A stretch of 7,861 bases of DNA from Euryarchaeota archaeon UBA111. GTDB taxonomy: Archaea; Thermoplasmatota; Poseidoniia; Poseidoniales; Poseidoniaceae. The first letter of the stretch is position 1, and the number at the start of each line of letters is the position of its first letter. The notes beneath the pieces are model-generated. The model saw nothing but the letters and a program-made list of their open reading frames with translations. It had not been told where the DNA came from and made no database searches. Made by a program: the position numbers and the translations under genes. Positions 6,292 through 7,861 of this stretch are shown here, in pieces. The stretch is taken from the NCBI GenBank assembly GCA_002506025.1, contig DAWS01000037.1, positions 1 through 7,861 of the forward strand, written 5' to 3'.

Positions 6292-7353
6292 ATGGGAATG
6301 ACCGATGTCGAATTAGAGCAACATGATAAATTAAATTCCATAATTGAAACCCTAAACATGGATAAAACTGGCAACATTGTATTAATCGGCGACATTATGC
6401 TAGACTGCTATATACATGGATACGCCAATAACCTAAATTCTCGGGCTCCTGTGCCTGTGCTTCGTGAAACCCATCGTGAAGAGGATGTTGGTGCTGCTGC
6501 TCATGTAGCCAGAGGACTACAATCTATGGGGTATAATGGCCGAATATTTGGTGCTGTCGGAGATGACAAAGCAGGCGCAAAAATCCTTGAGTATCTCGAA
6601 GATGAGAATGTTGATACTACAGGTATAGCAATTATCGAAGACCGAATCACAACAGTCAAAACCAGAATGCTTGCTAGCAGAGAGAGCCTAGTTCAGGGGG
6701 AACAACTACTGCTTCGTTGGGATGTTGAGGAAGACGAACCGATACCGGAAAATGCGTTAGAAGCGATATATGATCAGGCTATTGCTTCATTGAAAGATGC
6801 AAATTGTGTAATATTATCAGACTATGGCCAAGGAGTTGTCTATGATTCAGGGGCAGAGAGAATTGCTGAGCAGGCAAAAAAGCACAACATACCAATTATT
6901 GCAGACCCAAAGCTAACGGGTCTACATCGGACCCATGAAGTAGATTGGATAATTTTTCAATCCAGAGGGTTTGAATTAATGAAGCGACGCATTGGTGAGG
7001 CAGATGATTATACTGCTGCTAAATCATTGATTGAATCCTACGGATGGAAACACCTAGTTGTATTAGCAGGTGGCAATGGTGTTACAATTTATTCTCAAAA
7101 TGAAGATACCGTGCATGCACCTTGTACCCTGCCACAATTACGACAGGTCATCGGTCTGATTGATGCAGCCGTTGTGGCAATAGCGGTGTCAATATCCAAT
7201 AGTTTCACAGTTTCAGATACTGCACTTCTTACAAATGCTGCTTGTGAATGTATTCTAGGTGCTGAAGCAACAGATTCATTCTCGTTGAGTAGGAGCATGC
7301 TAATTCACCGTGTCGGAGAAATTGCTTGGAACCTCCAAGTCTCAAAGAGATGA
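6292..7353 (+). CDS. PfkB/ribokinase-fold protein, HldE (RfaE) kinase-like, with degraded active site
   Basis: The 353-residue protein aligns along its length with the kinase domain of HldE, which phosphorylates heptose 7-phosphate. Matches are LIGDIMLDCYIHG (31-43), RAPVPVLRETHREED (51-65), GAVGDDKAGAKILEYL (87-102), the TVKTRMLA segment (121-128), VILSDYGQGVV (173-183) and PIIADPK (201-207). However, key sites have changed. The GGAAN-type substrate motif reads GAAAH (67-71). The TPN segment reads FQS (222-224). The nucleotide and anion-hole motif DVTGAGD reads QVIGLID (285-291), keeping the catalytic Asp291 but losing the small Gly-Ala-Gly residues. There is no frameshift or early stop. It may be an inactive fold used for binding, or a kinase with another substrate. 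No nucleotidyltransferase domain follows, unlike bifunctional HldE. The archease gene starts seven bases after its stop, so the two are probably translated from one message. Confidence 0.8.
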   Translation: MGMTDVELEQHDKLNSIIETLNMDKTGNIVLIGDIMLDCYIHGYANNLNSRAPVPVLRETHREEDVGAAAHVARGLQSMGYNGRIFGAVGDDKAGAKILEYLEDENVDTTGIAIIEDRITTVKTRMLASRESLVQGEQLLLRWDVEEDEPIPENALEAIYDQAIASLKDANCVILSDYGQGVVYDSGAERIAEQAKKHNIPIIADPKLTGLHRTHEVDWIIFQSRGFELMKRRIGEADDYTAAKSLIESYGWKHLVVLAGGNGVTIYSQNEDTVHAPCTLPQLRQVIGLIDAAVVAIAVSISNSFTVSDTALLTNAACECILGAEATDSFSLSRSMLIHRVGEIAWNLQVSKR

Positions 7354-7360
7354 GATAATT

Positions 7361-7855
7361 ATGAGTTACTGGACTCTAGAGACAAAGGCCGATGTTGGCA
7401 TTTGTGGATTTTCCAACACATTACCAAACCTGTTCAAAGAGTTAACCATGGGAATGATGAGCTTATTGACATCAGAAGAACAGGCACTCGAACTAAACAA
7501 ACTGCCTAGATACGCTGGACAATGGAACGTCGAGATAAATAGTTCAACAACTGACTATGAGTCATTACTATTAGTTTGGCTTGAGGAAGTGTTGTATCGA
7601 CTTGAAGTTAAAGGAAACTTTCTCGTCGATGCGCAAATTATGATACAACCCGAGGCAGAGAGCCTTACCTGTCAATCTCAAGTATCATATGTGGAGGGAG
7701 ACTTAGTGAAGCGACATCTTGAGATAAAGGCTGTTACTTCCCATGATTTGTTGGTAAGGAATCTTATCTCAGGTGAGGTGTTTAACTCTCTCGATGTAAC
7801 AATCCCTGAGATGTATGGTCCTGCTTGGGTTGGAAATGTCATTTTTGATATTTAG
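7361..7855 (+). CDS. Archease, RtcB RNA ligase activator
   Basis: Archease helps the RNA ligase RtcB form its guanylate intermediate and turn over during tRNA exon joining; it has also been linked to tRNA methylation. Family marks in the 164 residues are YWTLETKADVGI (3-14; usual form E-H-T-A-D-I-G-I), LVWLEEVLYRLEVKG (71-85), LEIKAVTSHDLLV (120-132), and a C-terminus ending exactly VIFDI. Asp11 and the penultimate Asp163 fit the metal-binding aspartates of known archeases. The usual His-Thr before Ala-Asp is Thr-Lys here. At 164 residues it is a little longer than the usual 140 or so. ATG at 7361 is preferred to the in-frame GTG at 7310 because the family starts here and the longer form would overlap the kinase gene by 44 bases. 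The role pairs naturally with endA, which cuts the same substrates. Only six bases remain after the stop, so the next gene is not visible. Confidence 0.87.
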   Translation: MSYWTLETKADVGICGFSNTLPNLFKELTMGMMSLLTSEEQALELNKLPRYAGQWNVEINSSTTDYESLLLVWLEEVLYRLEVKGNFLVDAQIMIQPEAESLTCQSQVSYVEGDLVKRHLEIKAVTSHDLLVRNLISGEVFNSLDVTIPEMYGPAWVGNVIFDI

Positions 7856-7861
7856 TGGGAA

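Noticed and set aside
7310..7360. Upstream GTG start extending archease by 17 residues
   Set aside because: It would overlap the kinase-like gene by 44 bases, and the family N-terminus (YWTLETKADVGI) begins directly after the ATG at 7361.

Overview
The window looks like a piece of an AT-rich marine euryarchaeal chromosome, most likely Marine Group II/Poseidoniia (Thermoplasmatota) or a close relative. The archaeal assignment rests on a double-length, homodimer-type tRNA-splicing endonuclease, an archease, an archaeal-style TATA box with leaderless spacing, and GGTGA-type ribosome binding sites used with GTG starts. The lineage within the archaea is inferred from the style of the gene products and was not checked by phylogeny. 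The DNA is almost entirely coding: seven protein genes, no RNA gene, no mobile element, no CRISPR array. No gap between genes exceeds about 90 bases.

Left block (19-4121, plus strand) is an envelope and export cluster. It begins with a secreted Reeler-like protein carrying a CxCH motif and three C-terminal membrane helices. Ten bases later comes a divergent TatC with an unusual cysteine-rich C-terminal tail, and then a large M6-family metalloprotease anchored by one C-terminal helix. The M6 gene meets the next gene tail to tail; their stop codons interlock on a shared TTAA.

Right block (4118-7855) is centred on tRNA splicing. endA, the intron-cutting endonuclease, lies on the minus strand. 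It diverges from a plus-strand set of three closely spaced genes: a winged-helix protein with three exact 55-residue TerB-like repeats, a PfkB/HldE-like sugar kinase whose nucleotide-binding GAGD motif is degraded, and archease, the activator of the RNA ligase RtcB. Cleavage (EndA) and ligation support (archease) are thus within 2.2 kb of each other, with an uncharacterised regulator and a probable pseudokinase between them. The shared divergent promoter holds an imperfect palindrome next to the endA TATA box.

Most genes belong to known families. The observations most worth following are the regulator/pseudokinase/archease set next to endA, the repeat architecture of the regulator, the degraded kinase site, and the modified TatC.
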